This document shows positions 17,748-27,386 of a DNA stretch of 64,000 nt, one piece after another (the first letter of the stretch is position 1; the number at the start of each line of letters is the position of its first letter). The DNA is from Gammaproteobacteria bacterium (GTDB lineage: Bacteria > Pseudomonadota > Gammaproteobacteria > Steroidobacterales > Steroidobacteraceae): the NCBI GenBank assembly GCA_016882265.1, contig VGVB01000004.1, positions 1 through 64,000 on the forward strand, in the 5' to 3' direction. The notes under the pieces were generated by a model. It ran no database searches. It worked only from the letters and a program-made list of their open reading frames with translations, and was not told the DNA's origin. The position numbers were made by a program, and so were the translations under genes.

Positions 17748-19948
17748 CGCGCCATCGCTTCGTACAAGGCGAGGTCACCGAGCACCTCGTCGAGCGGCAC
17801 CGGACGACCGATGGCGAAGCCCTGCCCGTAGTCGACGCCGAGCCCGGCCATCCGGCTGCGCAGCTCGTCGGTTTCGACGTACTCCGCCACGGTCTGCATG
17901 CCCATCGTGTGGGCGAGCTGGGCGATCGCCCTGACCATCGCTTCGGTGCGCTGGCTGGTACCGGCATCACGGACGAAACTGCCGTCGATCTTCAGCACCG
18001 ACACCGGCAGCGACTTCAGGTAAGCGAGCGAACTCAGGCCGGTACCGAAATCGTCGAGCGCGAAGCTGCAACCGAGCAGGCGCAGCCGCTGCATCAGGTG
18101 GTCCGCGCGGGTCAGGTTCGACACGGCGGCGGTCTCGGTCAGCTCGAAGCACAGCACCTCCGGCGGCAGCCCCGAGCCGCGGATGCTGCTCTCCAGAAAC
18201 TCGAGGAACTCTTCGGCGGCGACCGACGGCCCGGACACGTTGATCGAGAACGACAGTCCGCGGCCGCGCAGCGCGCGCGCCTGCGGCCGCAGCGCGGCGA
18301 GTGCGTGGGTCACGACCCAGCGGTCGATGGCGGGCAGCAACTGGTAACGCTCGGCGGCCGACAGGAATTTCTCCGGCGGCAGGATCTCGCCGTCGGGCCC
18401 GAGCATGCGCAGCAGCAGCTCGAAGCGCGGCTCGCTCAGCTCGCTGCCGAGCGGCAGAATCGGCTGCGCATACAGCACGAAGCGGTTCTGCTCGAGCGCC
18501 TCATGCAGGCGCTTGATCACCAGTACGTCGGTATGCCGCCGCATGATGCTCTGGTCGCCATCCTGGAACAGCTCGACCCGGTCGCGGCCGCGGTCCTTGG
18601 CCGCCTTGCAGGCGATTTCGGCGCTGGCCAGCCCATGCGCCAGCGGATTCGACGAGTCCGGCAGCTCGGCGATGCCGAGGCTGACCGACACCTGCATCGT
18701 GCCCTCGCCCCGCATGCCGGACAGTTCCGCGCACTGACGCCGCAGCATCTCGCCGATCTGCTGGGCGAAATCAAGGGCACAATCCGGCAGGAATACCGCG
18801 AACCGGTCACCGGCGATGCGCGCCGCCAGCGCTCCGGGGCGCGGCTTGCGGCGCAGCAGTTCGGCGATCCGCGCCAGCAGCTCGTCGCCGACATGCATGC
18901 CGAAGTTGTCGTTGATCACGTGCAGCCGGTCCACGTCCAGGTACAGCACGCAGTCCGGATGCGATCCGGTACGGCCGGCCACCAGCGCGCGCACCTGGGT
19001 CTCGAACGCCGGCCGGGTCAGCAACGCGGTCAGCGCATCGAAGTTGTTCTGCAGGATCGTGGTGATCTTGCGCGACAGCAGCTCGACCAGCCGCTCGCAG
19101 CGCGGCGCGAAGTCCGCGCCGTCTTCCTCGCGGAACAGCGCCAGGAAACCGACCACGCGGCCCGAAGCGTGGCGGACCGGCGTCGACAGAATCTTGAACG
19201 GCGGCAGCTCGACCGGCCGGGCCCGTACGCGGTTGATGGTCAGGTTGCGGCGCTGCAACTGCGCCCAGTTCAGCAGGTGGCGGTGAATGCGGGTCAGGAC
19301 CTCGACCTTCGGCTTCTGGCCCGCCGGCGCTTTGCAGATCGCGACGTTGCGCTCCGGCACGACCAGCGCACCCAGTGTGCAGCCAAGGTGATCGACGCAG
19401 GCCTGCACCAGACCACCGAGCTCGTCGCCCTGCGCCGCGCCATCCGGTTCCTCCGGTGCGATCCGCAGCAGCAGATCGAGGTCGTCATCGCGCTCGCGCA
19501 GGTCGCGGCTCAGTTCACCGAGACTGCTGCGCGCGTCCAGCTCGCGCTGCAGGCATTCCAGCGCCGGCTGTACCAGGTGCTGGACATAGGAATACGGCCG
19601 GTTCTCGTTGTCGCGAGTCAGCAGCGTCGCGATGGCGATGACGTCGCCGCCGCCGTCGCGCAGGCGGAAAACGTAGGCCGGGGCGCCTTCGTAAGCCTGG
19701 CTGAAACCGTCGATCCGGTCGGTCGTCGCCGGCGGCACGTCGGTGAGCGCCGCCCGCACCAGCGGCAGCGGGTCGGGACCGTCGTAGCCATCAGCAACCC
19801 ACAGCGCCTTGCCGTGCGAGTCGTAGAAGGCAATTCCAACCGCACGTGGCATCAGCATGCGCAGCAGATGCCCGTACGGATCCAGGTTCGGCCGTGCGGT
19901 CGTCAGGTGCTGCGGCAGGTTCAGTGCGATTTCGGCCATGACATCCAT
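17744..19948 (-). CDS. GAF-GGDEF-EAL protein, probable c-di-GMP phosphodiesterase
   Basis: This is a 734-residue cytoplasmic signalling protein. The N-terminal half (about 1-290) includes a GAF-like sensor. A GGDEF domain follows (about 300-460), whose active-site loop is degraded to AGDRF and should not make c-di-GMP. The EAL domain (about 475-730) keeps FELLLRM at the EAL position, SINVSGPS, CFELTETAA, DDFGTGLSSLAYLKSLPVSVLKIDG and AEYVETDELR, so phosphodiesterase activity looks intact. It sits between envC and a diguanylate cyclase it overlaps, which suggests matched control of c-di-GMP. Confidence 0.92.
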   Translation of the reverse strand: MDVMAEIALNLPQHLTTARPNLDPYGHLLRMLMPRAVGIAFYDSHGKALWVADGYDGPDPLPLVRAALTDVPPATTDRIDGFSQAYEGAPAYVFRLRDGGGDVIAIATLLTRDNENRPYSYVQHLVQPALECLQRELDARSSLGELSRDLRERDDDLDLLLRIAPEEPDGAAQGDELGGLVQACVDHLGCTLGALVVPERNVAICKAPAGQKPKVEVLTRIHRHLLNWAQLQRRNLTINRVRARPVELPPFKILSTPVRHASGRVVGFLALFREEDGADFAPRCERLVELLSRKITTILQNNFDALTALLTRPAFETQVRALVAGRTGSHPDCVLYLDVDRLHVINDNFGMHVGDELLARIAELLRRKPRPGALAARIAGDRFAVFLPDCALDFAQQIGEMLRRQCAELSGMRGEGTMQVSVSLGIAELPDSSNPLAHGLASAEIACKAAKDRGRDRVELFQDGDQSIMRRHTDVLVIKRLHEALEQNRFVLYAQPILPLGSELSEPRFELLLRMLGPDGEILPPEKFLSAAERYQLLPAIDRWVVTHALAALRPQARALRGRGLSFSINVSGPSVAAEEFLEFLESSIRGSGLPPEVLCFELTETAAVSNLTRADHLMQRLRLLGCSFALDDFGTGLSSLAYLKSLPVSVLKIDGSFVRDAGTSQRTEAMVRAIAQLAHTMGMQTVAEYVETDELRSRMAGLGVDYGQGFAIGRPVPLDEVLGDLALYEAMAR

Positions 19949-20049
19949 GCCTGCGGCCGGCGCGCCGCCGGCCCCGGCGCACAGGATCCCCGAAATCCGG
20001 CCGCCTGCTCTTTGACGTAATCCGCAGTTTGCATCGGTGTGGACCCTCC

Positions 20050-21204
20050 TCAGGGCGACGGGCGGCGGAACCAGGGCACCGGGTCGACCGGCTGGGCGCC
20101 ACGGCGGATTTCGAGATACAGGCCCGGCTGGCTCCGCCCGCCGCTGTCGCCGACGGTGGCGACCATTTCGCCCCCCTCGACCCGGTCGCCAGCGGACTTG
20201 TAGAGCTGGTCATTGTGACCGTACAGGCTCAGATAGCCGCCGTGATCGACGATCAGCAGCAGGCCGAGGCCCGGCAGCCAGTCGGCATAAGCAACCCGGC
20301 CGTCATAGAGGGCCCGCACCTCGCTGCCCCGTGCGGCCTCGATCAGCACACCGTTCCAGCGCAGCCCGCCGCCGCGCGGCTGCCCATAGCGGGCGGCCAG
20401 CCGCCCGCCGACCGGCCAGGCGAGTCGGCCGCGCACCCGCTCGAACGCCTGACCGCCGGGCGGCGGCAGGTCCCGCAGGGCCCGTCGCAGGTCCGCAATC
20501 AGCTTCTCGAGGGCCGCCGCCTCGCGGCGCAGCTTCGCGATCGTGTCGCTGTTGTTGCGGATCTGCGCGTTCGTCGCCTGCAGGGCGCGCGTGCGCTCAC
20601 CGCGGGCCGCATCGAGCGCGGCCAGTTCGCCACTCACCGTCGTTTCCAGCTCGGCGAGACGGGCACGTTCGGCGGCTTCCAGCGCGGTGGCCTGCTCGAG
20701 TCGCGCCACCGCCGCCTCGATGTCAGCGATCTGATCGGAGCGCGCGCGGCCGAGGTAGGAGTAGTAGACGAGCGCGCGGCTGAGCGCCGCCGGGTCCTGA
20801 TGCCCCAGCAGCAGGCGCAATGGGTCCCGGGGCCCGAGCATGTAGGTCGCGCGCAACTGTGCCGCCAGCACCTCACGGTGCGCGTTCAGCGCCTGCTCAC
20901 TGCGCTGGCGCTCGGCCGTGAGTTCTGCCAGCCGGCGATCGCTTGCGGCCAGTTCCTTGCGGACCGCAGCAACCCGGGCTCCTGCTTCCCGGACCTTTTC
21001 TTCGGCGTCACGGAGCTGTACCGCCAGCGTGTCACGGCGGCCCGTGTCCTGGCGCACATCCCGCTGCAACCGCTCGATGCGCTCGCGGACCTGACGTAAC
21101 TGGTCCTCCGGATCGCGCTCGGCCGCCCTCGCCAGGCCCAGGGAGAGGCCCAGGAGCATGCTGAGGATTGTAATGGCAACTACTTGTTTCGAAAGGATAA
21201 ACAT
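20050..21204 (-). CDS. envC: Murein hydrolase activator EnvC
   Basis: EnvC is a periplasmic coiled-coil protein that activates the septal amidases AmiA/AmiB during cell division. It is 384 residues. A signal peptide comes first (VVAITILSMLLGLSLGLARA), then a long coiled coil (about 30-250), then a LytM domain (about 270-384). As in true EnvC the LytM domain is degenerate: the zinc-ligand positions read RWNGVLIEA and GLYLEIRRG instead of histidines, so it regulates rather than cuts. The start chosen is ATG 21204, directly before the signal peptide. It diverges from the rhodanese-grxC-secB-gpsA operon, as in other gammaproteobacteria. Confidence 0.93.
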   Translation of the reverse strand: MFILSKQVVAITILSMLLGLSLGLARAAERDPEDQLRQVRERIERLQRDVRQDTGRRDTLAVQLRDAEEKVREAGARVAAVRKELAASDRRLAELTAERQRSEQALNAHREVLAAQLRATYMLGPRDPLRLLLGHQDPAALSRALVYYSYLGRARSDQIADIEAAVARLEQATALEAAERARLAELETTVSGELAALDAARGERTRALQATNAQIRNNSDTIAKLRREAAALEKLIADLRRALRDLPPPGGQAFERVRGRLAWPVGGRLAARYGQPRGGGLRWNGVLIEAARGSEVRALYDGRVAYADWLPGLGLLLIVDHGGYLSLYGHNDQLYKSAGDRVEGGEMVATVGDSGGRSQPGLYLEIRRGAQPVDPVPWFRRPSP

Positions 21205-21240
21205 GCCAGTTACCCGCAGCACGGCGGGCCCGCGACGGCT

Positions 21241-21249
21241 TGCTATAAT
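21241..21249 (+). promoter_or_regulatory. Probable sigma-70 promoter (-10) for the rhodanese-grxC-secB-gpsA operon
   Basis: A perfect TATAAT at 21244-21249 is preceded by TGC, an extended -10 arrangement (TGCTATAAT). No good -35 is visible. The start codon of the rhodanese gene is 46 nt further on. The reverse complement (GCATTATAGC) could also serve envC, which diverges from here. Confidence 0.6.
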
Positions 21250-21294
21250 GCGCGGCCCTGTGCCGTGCCCCGGCCGGAATCCTGCCCGCCATCC

Positions 21295-21720
21295 ATGGAC
21301 CGACTGCTGAATTATTTCGCCAATCACCCATTCCTCGCCGGCGCTGCCGTCGTCCTCGCCATCGCCGTGATCGCCTACGAGTCCCGGCGCTGGGGCGAGC
21401 GCGGGCTGGCCATCAGTCCGACCGAGGCTGTGCGCCTGATGAATGACGGAGCCGTGCTCATCGACCTGCGCGGACCGAACCAGTTCAAGGATGGCCACAT
21501 CGAAGGTGCCCGCAACGTGCCCGGTGATCAGCTTACCGCGAGCCACAGTGGTTTCGCCCGGTTTGGCGACCGTCCGCTGATCCTGTGCTGCGACAGCGGC
21601 GCTGCGGGCGCGGCCGCCGCGCGCACGCTGGCTCGCGGCGGTCACGGCGGCAGGCTGTACGCGCTGCGCGGCGGTCTCGCGGCCTGGCGGCAGGAGAACC
21701 TGCCCGTCGTCAGGGGTTGA
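21295..21720 (+). CDS. Membrane-anchored rhodanese-domain protein (YibN-like)
   Basis: This 141-residue protein has one N-terminal membrane helix (FLAGAAVVLAIAVIAY) followed by a single rhodanese domain. The strand AVLIDLRGPNQFKDGHIEGARNVPGDQL is typical of the fold. The active-site loop contains Cys in LCCDSGAAG, but the usual basic residue after it is absent, as in several YibN-type proteins, so sulfur transfer is not certain. The start is ATG 21295; upstream codons in the same frame overlap the promoter. The gene order with grxC, secB and gpsA matches that of E. coli yibN. Confidence 0.88.
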   Translation: MDRLLNYFANHPFLAGAAVVLAIAVIAYESRRWGERGLAISPTEAVRLMNDGAVLIDLRGPNQFKDGHIEGARNVPGDQLTASHSGFARFGDRPLILCCDSGAAGAAAARTLARGGHGGRLYALRGGLAAWRQENLPVVRG

Positions 21721-21724
21721 GCCG

Positions 21725-22039
21725 ATGGCCGATCCCACTCCGATCACGATCTACACGTCCCACTGGTGCCCGTACTGCAGGCGCGCCACGGCGCTGCTGC
21801 AGCGGCGCGGCATCGGCTATCGCGAGATCAACGTCGAGGATGATCCGTCGGCGCGCGCCCTGATGATTGCGCGCAGCGGCCGCCGGACCGTACCGCAGAT
21901 CTTCATCGGCGAGCACCCGATCGGAGGCTCGGACGAACTCGTCGCCCTCGAAAAAAGCGGCGAACTCGACCGCCTGCTGGCCGCGCACGCACCCCATCCA
22001 CTCTCCGATCCAGTGAGGACCAACCATGACCGACAGTAA
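21725..22039 (+). CDS. grxC: Glutaredoxin 3
   Basis: This is a small thiol-disulfide oxidoreductase that uses glutathione. Its 104 residues include the dithiol active site CPYC (HWCPYCRRATALL, near residue 16), the TVPQIFI cis-Pro loop and the GGSDELVALE glutathione-binding end. The last 14 nt overlap the start of secB, so the C-terminal tail is slightly longer than usual and translation of secB is probably coupled to it. Confidence 0.95.
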   Translation: MADPTPITIYTSHWCPYCRRATALLQRRGIGYREINVEDDPSARALMIARSGRRTVPQIFIGEHPIGGSDELVALEKSGELDRLLAAHAPHPLSDPVRTNHDRQ

Positions 22040-22535
22040 TCAGCTCCCGGCCGGTACGCCGGCTGAAGGCGGCGCGAACGGGCAGGGCCCGACCGTGGCG
22101 CTGCAGAACGTGTACATCAAGGACCTGTCCTTCGAAGCGCCGAAGGGGCCCTTTCTGCCCGCGCAGGCGCAGGATCCGAAGATTGCGCTGAACCTCAACA
22201 CCGTGACGACCAGCATCGGGCCGGATGCTCACGAGGTCGTGCTGACGGTCACGCTCGAGGCGAAGAACGGCGAGATCGCCGTGTACCTCGCCGAGGTGAA
22301 GCAGGCCGGCATCTTCGTCGTGCGCGGCTTCGGACCGGAGGAAATGCGCCGCATTCTCGGTGCGTTCGCGCCCGGCATCCTGTTCCCGTACGTGCGGCAG
22401 ACCGTGTCCGACGTCGTGACCAAGGGTGGCTTCCCGCCGTTCCTGCTGCCGCACGTCAACTTCGATTCGCTGTTCGAGCGCTCGCTGCAGGAGCAGGCAG
22501 CTCGCCAGGCGCAGGCATCCGGGCCGGCTAACTGA
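22026..22535 (+). CDS. secB: Protein-export chaperone SecB
   Basis: SecB is a tetrameric cytoplasmic chaperone that keeps preproteins unfolded for SecA. Its 169 residues match the family: LQNVYIKDLSFEAPKGPF, LNLNTVTTSIGPDAHEVVLTVTLEAK, FVVRGFGPEEMRRILGAFAPGILFPYVRQTVSD and GGFPPFLLPHVNFDSLF. ATG 22026 has GAGGACC upstream. It lies in the conserved grxC-secB-gpsA order. Confidence 0.97.
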   Translation: MTDSNQLPAGTPAEGGANGQGPTVALQNVYIKDLSFEAPKGPFLPAQAQDPKIALNLNTVTTSIGPDAHEVVLTVTLEAKNGEIAVYLAEVKQAGIFVVRGFGPEEMRRILGAFAPGILFPYVRQTVSDVVTKGGFPPFLLPHVNFDSLFERSLQEQAARQAQASGPAN

Positions 22536-22542
22536 GCCACGC

Positions 22543-23538
22543 ATGCGTCCGATCGTCCTGCTCGGTGCCGGCTCGTGGGGCACCGCACTCGCCGTACAGT
22601 TCGCCCGCGCCGGACGCCCGACCGTGCTGTGGGGTCGCGCCGAGGATGAGCCAGAGCTGCTGGCCCGCGTGCGCTGCAACGAGCGCTACCTGCCGGGCGT
22701 GGAGTTCCCGCCGCTGCTGACGGTACAGCCGGACCTGGCGCGGGCCATCGAGGCTGCCGACGATGTCGTCGTCGCGGTGCCGTCCGGTGCGCTGCGCACG
22801 GTGCTGACCACGATCCAGCCGCTGCTCGACCCGCAGGCGCGCGTCGCCTGGGCCAGCAAGGGCTTCGAACTCGCCACCGGCAAGCTGCCGCACCAGGTGA
22901 CGCTCGAGGTACTCGGCCCCGGCGTACCGATCGCCGTGCTGTCGGGCCCGACCTTTGCCCGTGAGGTCGGGGCCGGGCTGCCGACCGCGATTGCGGTCGC
23001 CTCGCCGGACCCGGCGTTCGCACTCGAACTCGCGCGCAGCATTTCCTCGGGCCGCTTCCAGGCTTATACGCAGCCCGACATCGTCGGCGTCGAGGTCGGC
23101 GGCGCGGTCAAGAACGTCATCGCGATCGCCGCCGGCGCCTCGGACGGCATGGGCTACGGCTCGAACAGCCGCGTGTTCCTGATCACGCGCGGCCTCGCCG
23201 AGATGGTGCATCTGGCGGTCGCGCTCGGCGCGAAGGCCGAGACGATGATGGGGCTCGCCGGCCTCGGCGATCTGGTGCTGACCTGCACCGACGACCAGTC
23301 CCGCAACCGCCGGCTGGGCCGGGCGATCGCCGCGGGGAAACCGGTGGACCAGGCGCTCACCGAGATCGGCCAGGCCGTCGAGGGCTATCACGCAGCACGG
23401 GCGGTGCGCATGGTCGCGCAGCGCCTCGGTGTCGGGATGCCGATCTGCGAACACGTGTATCGGGTGCTGTACGAGGGCATGCCGATCCCCGAAGTCGTGG
23501 CCTCGCTGCTGACCCGGGAAGTGACGCCGGAGAATTGA
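22543..23538 (+). CDS. gpsA: Glycerol-3-phosphate dehydrogenase [NAD(P)+]
   Basis: GpsA makes sn-glycerol 3-phosphate from dihydroxyacetone phosphate for phospholipid synthesis. It is 331 residues with the NAD(P) motif GAGSWGTALA near residue 8, LSGPTFAREVGAGLPTA, the catalytic lysine region EVGGAVKNVIAIAAGASDGMGYG, and GLGDLVLTCTDDQSRNRRLG. ATG 22543 is chosen because the protein then opens directly with MRPIVLLGAGSWG; earlier in-frame codons lie inside secB. Confidence 0.96.
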   Translation: MRPIVLLGAGSWGTALAVQFARAGRPTVLWGRAEDEPELLARVRCNERYLPGVEFPPLLTVQPDLARAIEAADDVVVAVPSGALRTVLTTIQPLLDPQARVAWASKGFELATGKLPHQVTLEVLGPGVPIAVLSGPTFAREVGAGLPTAIAVASPDPAFALELARSISSGRFQAYTQPDIVGVEVGGAVKNVIAIAAGASDGMGYGSNSRVFLITRGLAEMVHLAVALGAKAETMMGLAGLGDLVLTCTDDQSRNRRLGRAIAAGKPVDQALTEIGQAVEGYHAARAVRMVAQRLGVGMPICEHVYRVLYEGMPIPEVVASLLTREVTPEN

Positions 23539-23578
23539 GCGGCGCGCGAGGCACCACCGCTACCCGGACAGCGGCTAC

Positions 23579-23653
23579 GGGCGGGCGGCTCCCGGCGCTC
23601 GCCCGCTCGGAAGACAGGACACTCGCGGGCTCGCCGAGGGGAGCCGCCCGCCC
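23579..23653. repeat. 15-bp perfect inverted repeat between gpsA and pyrD
   Basis: The arm at 23579-23593 (GGGCGGGCGGCTCCC) is the exact reverse complement of 23639-23653, with 45 nt between. It starts about 40 nt after the gpsA stop, so it could fold as a transcript-end structure. There is no T-run. The loop itself contains a GGCTCGCC/GGCGCTCGCC-type GC-rich stretch. Confidence 0.55.
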
Positions 23654-23682
23654 CGCGCCGAGCCGGCTACCGCGCGCGACCC

Positions 23683-23688
23683 TATAAT
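23683..23688 (+). promoter_or_regulatory. -10 element placing the pyrD transcript start at its ATG
   Basis: A perfect TATAAT is followed after 6 nt by the ATG at 23695. With normal spacing the transcript would start at or within a base or two of that ATG, giving a leaderless mRNA. No ribosome-binding site lies between them. No clear -35 is visible. Confidence 0.5.
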
Positions 23689-23694
23689 CCCGCC

Positions 23695-24666
23695 ATGCCC
23701 GCGTCGGCCACGCCGCCCGATCCGATCCTCGCCGTCGACTTCTGCGGACTGCGGCTCACCTCACCGATCGTGCTGTTGTCCGGCTGCGTCGGCTTCGGCG
23801 ACGAGTACACCCGCGTCGCGGGGTTCTCGAACCGCGATGCGGGGGCCATCGTGCTGAAGGGCACGACGCTCGCGCCCCGCCTCGGCAACCCGCCGCATCG
23901 TCTGGCCGAGACACCGATGGGCATGCTGAATGCGATCGGCCTGCAGAATCCCGGCGTCGATCATGTGGTGCGCCATATCCTGCCCGCTCTGGACTGCAGC
24001 GAGACGCACTATTTCGCCAATGTCTGCGGCTCGAGCATCGACGAGTACGCGGAGGTCGCGCGCCGCTTCGACGACTCGCCGGTGACGGCACTCGAGATCA
24101 ACATTTCCTGTCCGAACGTCCGCGCCGGCGGCGTGCATTTCGGCAACGACCCGGACATGAGTGCGCGGGTCGTCGCCGCCTGCCGCCAGGTCACGCGCAA
24201 GCCGCTGATCGCGAAGCTGTCCCCGAACCAGACCGACATCCGCGCCAATGCGCGCCGCTGCATCGAGGCCGGCAGCAATGCACTGTCGGTCATCAACACG
24301 CTCGCCGGCATGGCGATCGACCTCGCGACGCGCCGGCCCGTGCTCGGCAATGTGCAGGGCGGACTGTCAGGCCCGGCGATCAAGCCGATCGCACTGCTGA
24401 AGGTCCGCCAGGTCTGGGAGGTGGCCGCGCCACTCGGCGTGCCGATCATCGGCCAGGGCGGCATCACCAGTGCCGATGATGCGCTCGAGTTCCTGATCGC
24501 CGGCGCCACCGCCGTCGGCATCGGTACCGGCCTGTTCTACGACCCGCTGCTGTGCCCGAAGGTCAATGCCGGCATTGCCGCCTGGCTGCGCAACGCCGGC
24601 CTGCAGTCCGTCGGCGAACTGACCGGTTCGCTGGTCACGACACCGCCGGTCGCCGCCTGCGACTGA
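23695..24666 (+). CDS. pyrD: Dihydroorotate dehydrogenase, class 1B type
   Basis: The enzyme oxidises dihydroorotate to orotate in pyrimidine synthesis. The 323-residue protein lacks the N-terminal membrane helix of the class 2 (quinone) enzyme usual in Gammaproteobacteria. The catalytic base is Cys139 in EINISCPNVR, as in class 1B, instead of Ser. Other family motifs are VLKGTTLAPRLGNPPHRLAE, NAIGLQNPG, GGLSGPAIKP and PIIGQGGI. Class 1B enzymes normally pair with the iron-sulfur subunit PyrK, and no such gene is in this window. Its 3' end abuts the convergent mscS remnant. Confidence 0.85.
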   Translation: MPASATPPDPILAVDFCGLRLTSPIVLLSGCVGFGDEYTRVAGFSNRDAGAIVLKGTTLAPRLGNPPHRLAETPMGMLNAIGLQNPGVDHVVRHILPALDCSETHYFANVCGSSIDEYAEVARRFDDSPVTALEINISCPNVRAGGVHFGNDPDMSARVVAACRQVTRKPLIAKLSPNQTDIRANARRCIEAGSNALSVINTLAGMAIDLATRRPVLGNVQGGLSGPAIKPIALLKVRQVWEVAAPLGVPIIGQGGITSADDALEFLIAGATAVGIGTGLFYDPLLCPKVNAGIAAWLRNAGLQSVGELTGSLVTTPPVAACD

Positions 24667-25709
24667 TTACTGCGACGCCGGGGCCGGCGGTGCCAGCGGC
24701 ACCATATAGTGCTTCGCGGTCGGGTAGGCGAACTCGATGCCGCGGCGGGCGAATTCACCGTGGACCTGCAGGTTGATCGCCTGCTGGATGTCCATGTAGG
24801 TGTGGTAAGCGGCGTCGAGGACGAAGTACACCGCCTCGAAGTTCAGCGCGAAATCCCCGTGACCGGCGAAGTGCGCCCGGTCGAAGCGGGTCTTCGGCTG
24901 CGCGCGGATCGCCGCCTCGAGGATCCGCGCGACCTCGCTGATCTGCTCGAGCGGGGTTTCGTAAACGATGCCGATCCGGAACACGACGCGTCGCTCATAC
25001 AACAGGCCGTAGTTGCGTACGCGGCTCCGCAGCAGATCGCTGTTCGCGATGACGATCTGTTCGCCGGACAGCGACCGCAGCCGCGTACTCTTGATGCCGA
25101 TGTGCTCGACCGTGCCCTTCTCCTCGCCGACCACCAGCAGGTCGCCGACTTTGAACGGCTTGTCGAGCGCGATCGACAGCGAGGCCAGCAGGTCGCCGAG
25201 CACGTTCTGCACCGCGAGCGCGACCGCCACGCCGCCAATGCCGAGTCCGGCGAGCAACGGCATGATCTCGACGCCGAGGTTCGCCAGCAGCATCAGGAAC
25301 GCGACAATCCACGCCGCCGCGACGCCGACCGCGCGCAGGATATTCAGGCTGGCCTCGCCATCGGCAGCGGCGGCGCGGCGCTGCTCGACCATGTGCCGGA
25401 TCGTCGTTGCCCCCACAGCGCAGCCTGGATCCAGACGATGATCAGCAGCGCCGTCGCCACGGCGCGATCGAGCCGTTCTGGTATCTCGAGCCAGCGCAGC
25501 GCGAGATACAGCGCGACCGCGACCAGGAACAGGCGGGTGGTGCGTCGCAGCAGCGCCTGGAGCAGAACCAGCGGCGCCGCGGACTGCTCCGGCGCCAGCC
25601 GCTTCAGGCGCCGCGCGATGGCCGCGCGCGCCAGCGGCAGCACGGTGAACCACAGTGCGAACTGCGCGAGCGCAATCAGCCAGGCGCGCAGGTCGTTGCC
25701 GAGGAACAT
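24667..25709 (-). pseudogene. MscS-family mechanosensitive channel, single-base frameshift
   Basis: The first part (from ATG 25709) encodes FLGNDLRAWLIALAQFALWF and further helices up to ALLIIVWIQAALWG. The reading then has to change frame near 25410-25415 to continue as TTIRHMVEQRRAAAADGEAS. The MscS core GLGIGGVAVALAVQNVLGDLLASLSIALDKPFKVGD and the C-terminal beta domain follow, ending at TAA 24667. The total span is one base short of a full frame. Adding one G to the run of five G (C on the plus strand, 25410-25414) restores a 347-residue channel. It is either a recent mutation or a sequence error. Confidence 0.85.
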
Positions 25710-25991
25710 GGCGGCGGCGGCAGTGCCGTTCTCGGTCAAGCGCTCTCCCGGAAACGCTGGCGGATATGCCCGCGGCGGCGGGATTCTAGCCGGCGCTGGC
25801 CGGCAGCGACATCCTGCACATTCTGCTGTACCTCGACCACCAGTCGCGCCGAACGGCCAGTATGTCGTGCCGATCGCGGTGCTCAAGGCGCCTGCGGACG
25901 CGAACAACCCCGCGCACTGAGAAACCTGGACCTCGCCGGTGATCACGATCGAGCGGCCGTAACGACGCTCCGCCTGCCGGGGGCGCTTCCG
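25710..25991. other. Gap between mscS and ntrC, no supported gene
   Basis: I find no gene here. One plus-strand stretch ending at the TGA 25918-25920 reads YVVPIAVLKAPADANNPAH, which looks like part of a real protein end, but it has no start or upstream homology. It may be debris from a lost gene. The last bases form an imperfect inverted repeat with the palindromic element at 25994-26013. Confidence 0.4.

Positions 25992-27369
<1,378 letters not shown>

Positions 27370-27386
<17 letters not shown>

Noticed and set aside
17909..20020. A 703-codon plus-strand frame opposite the GAF-GGDEF-EAL gene
   Set aside because: It is rich in Gln/Arg/Ala without any domain; the minus-strand gene has intact EAL motifs.
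21205..21747. A longer envC start upstream of 21204
   Set aside because: It would cover the rhodanese gene and hide the clear signal peptide that begins at 21204.
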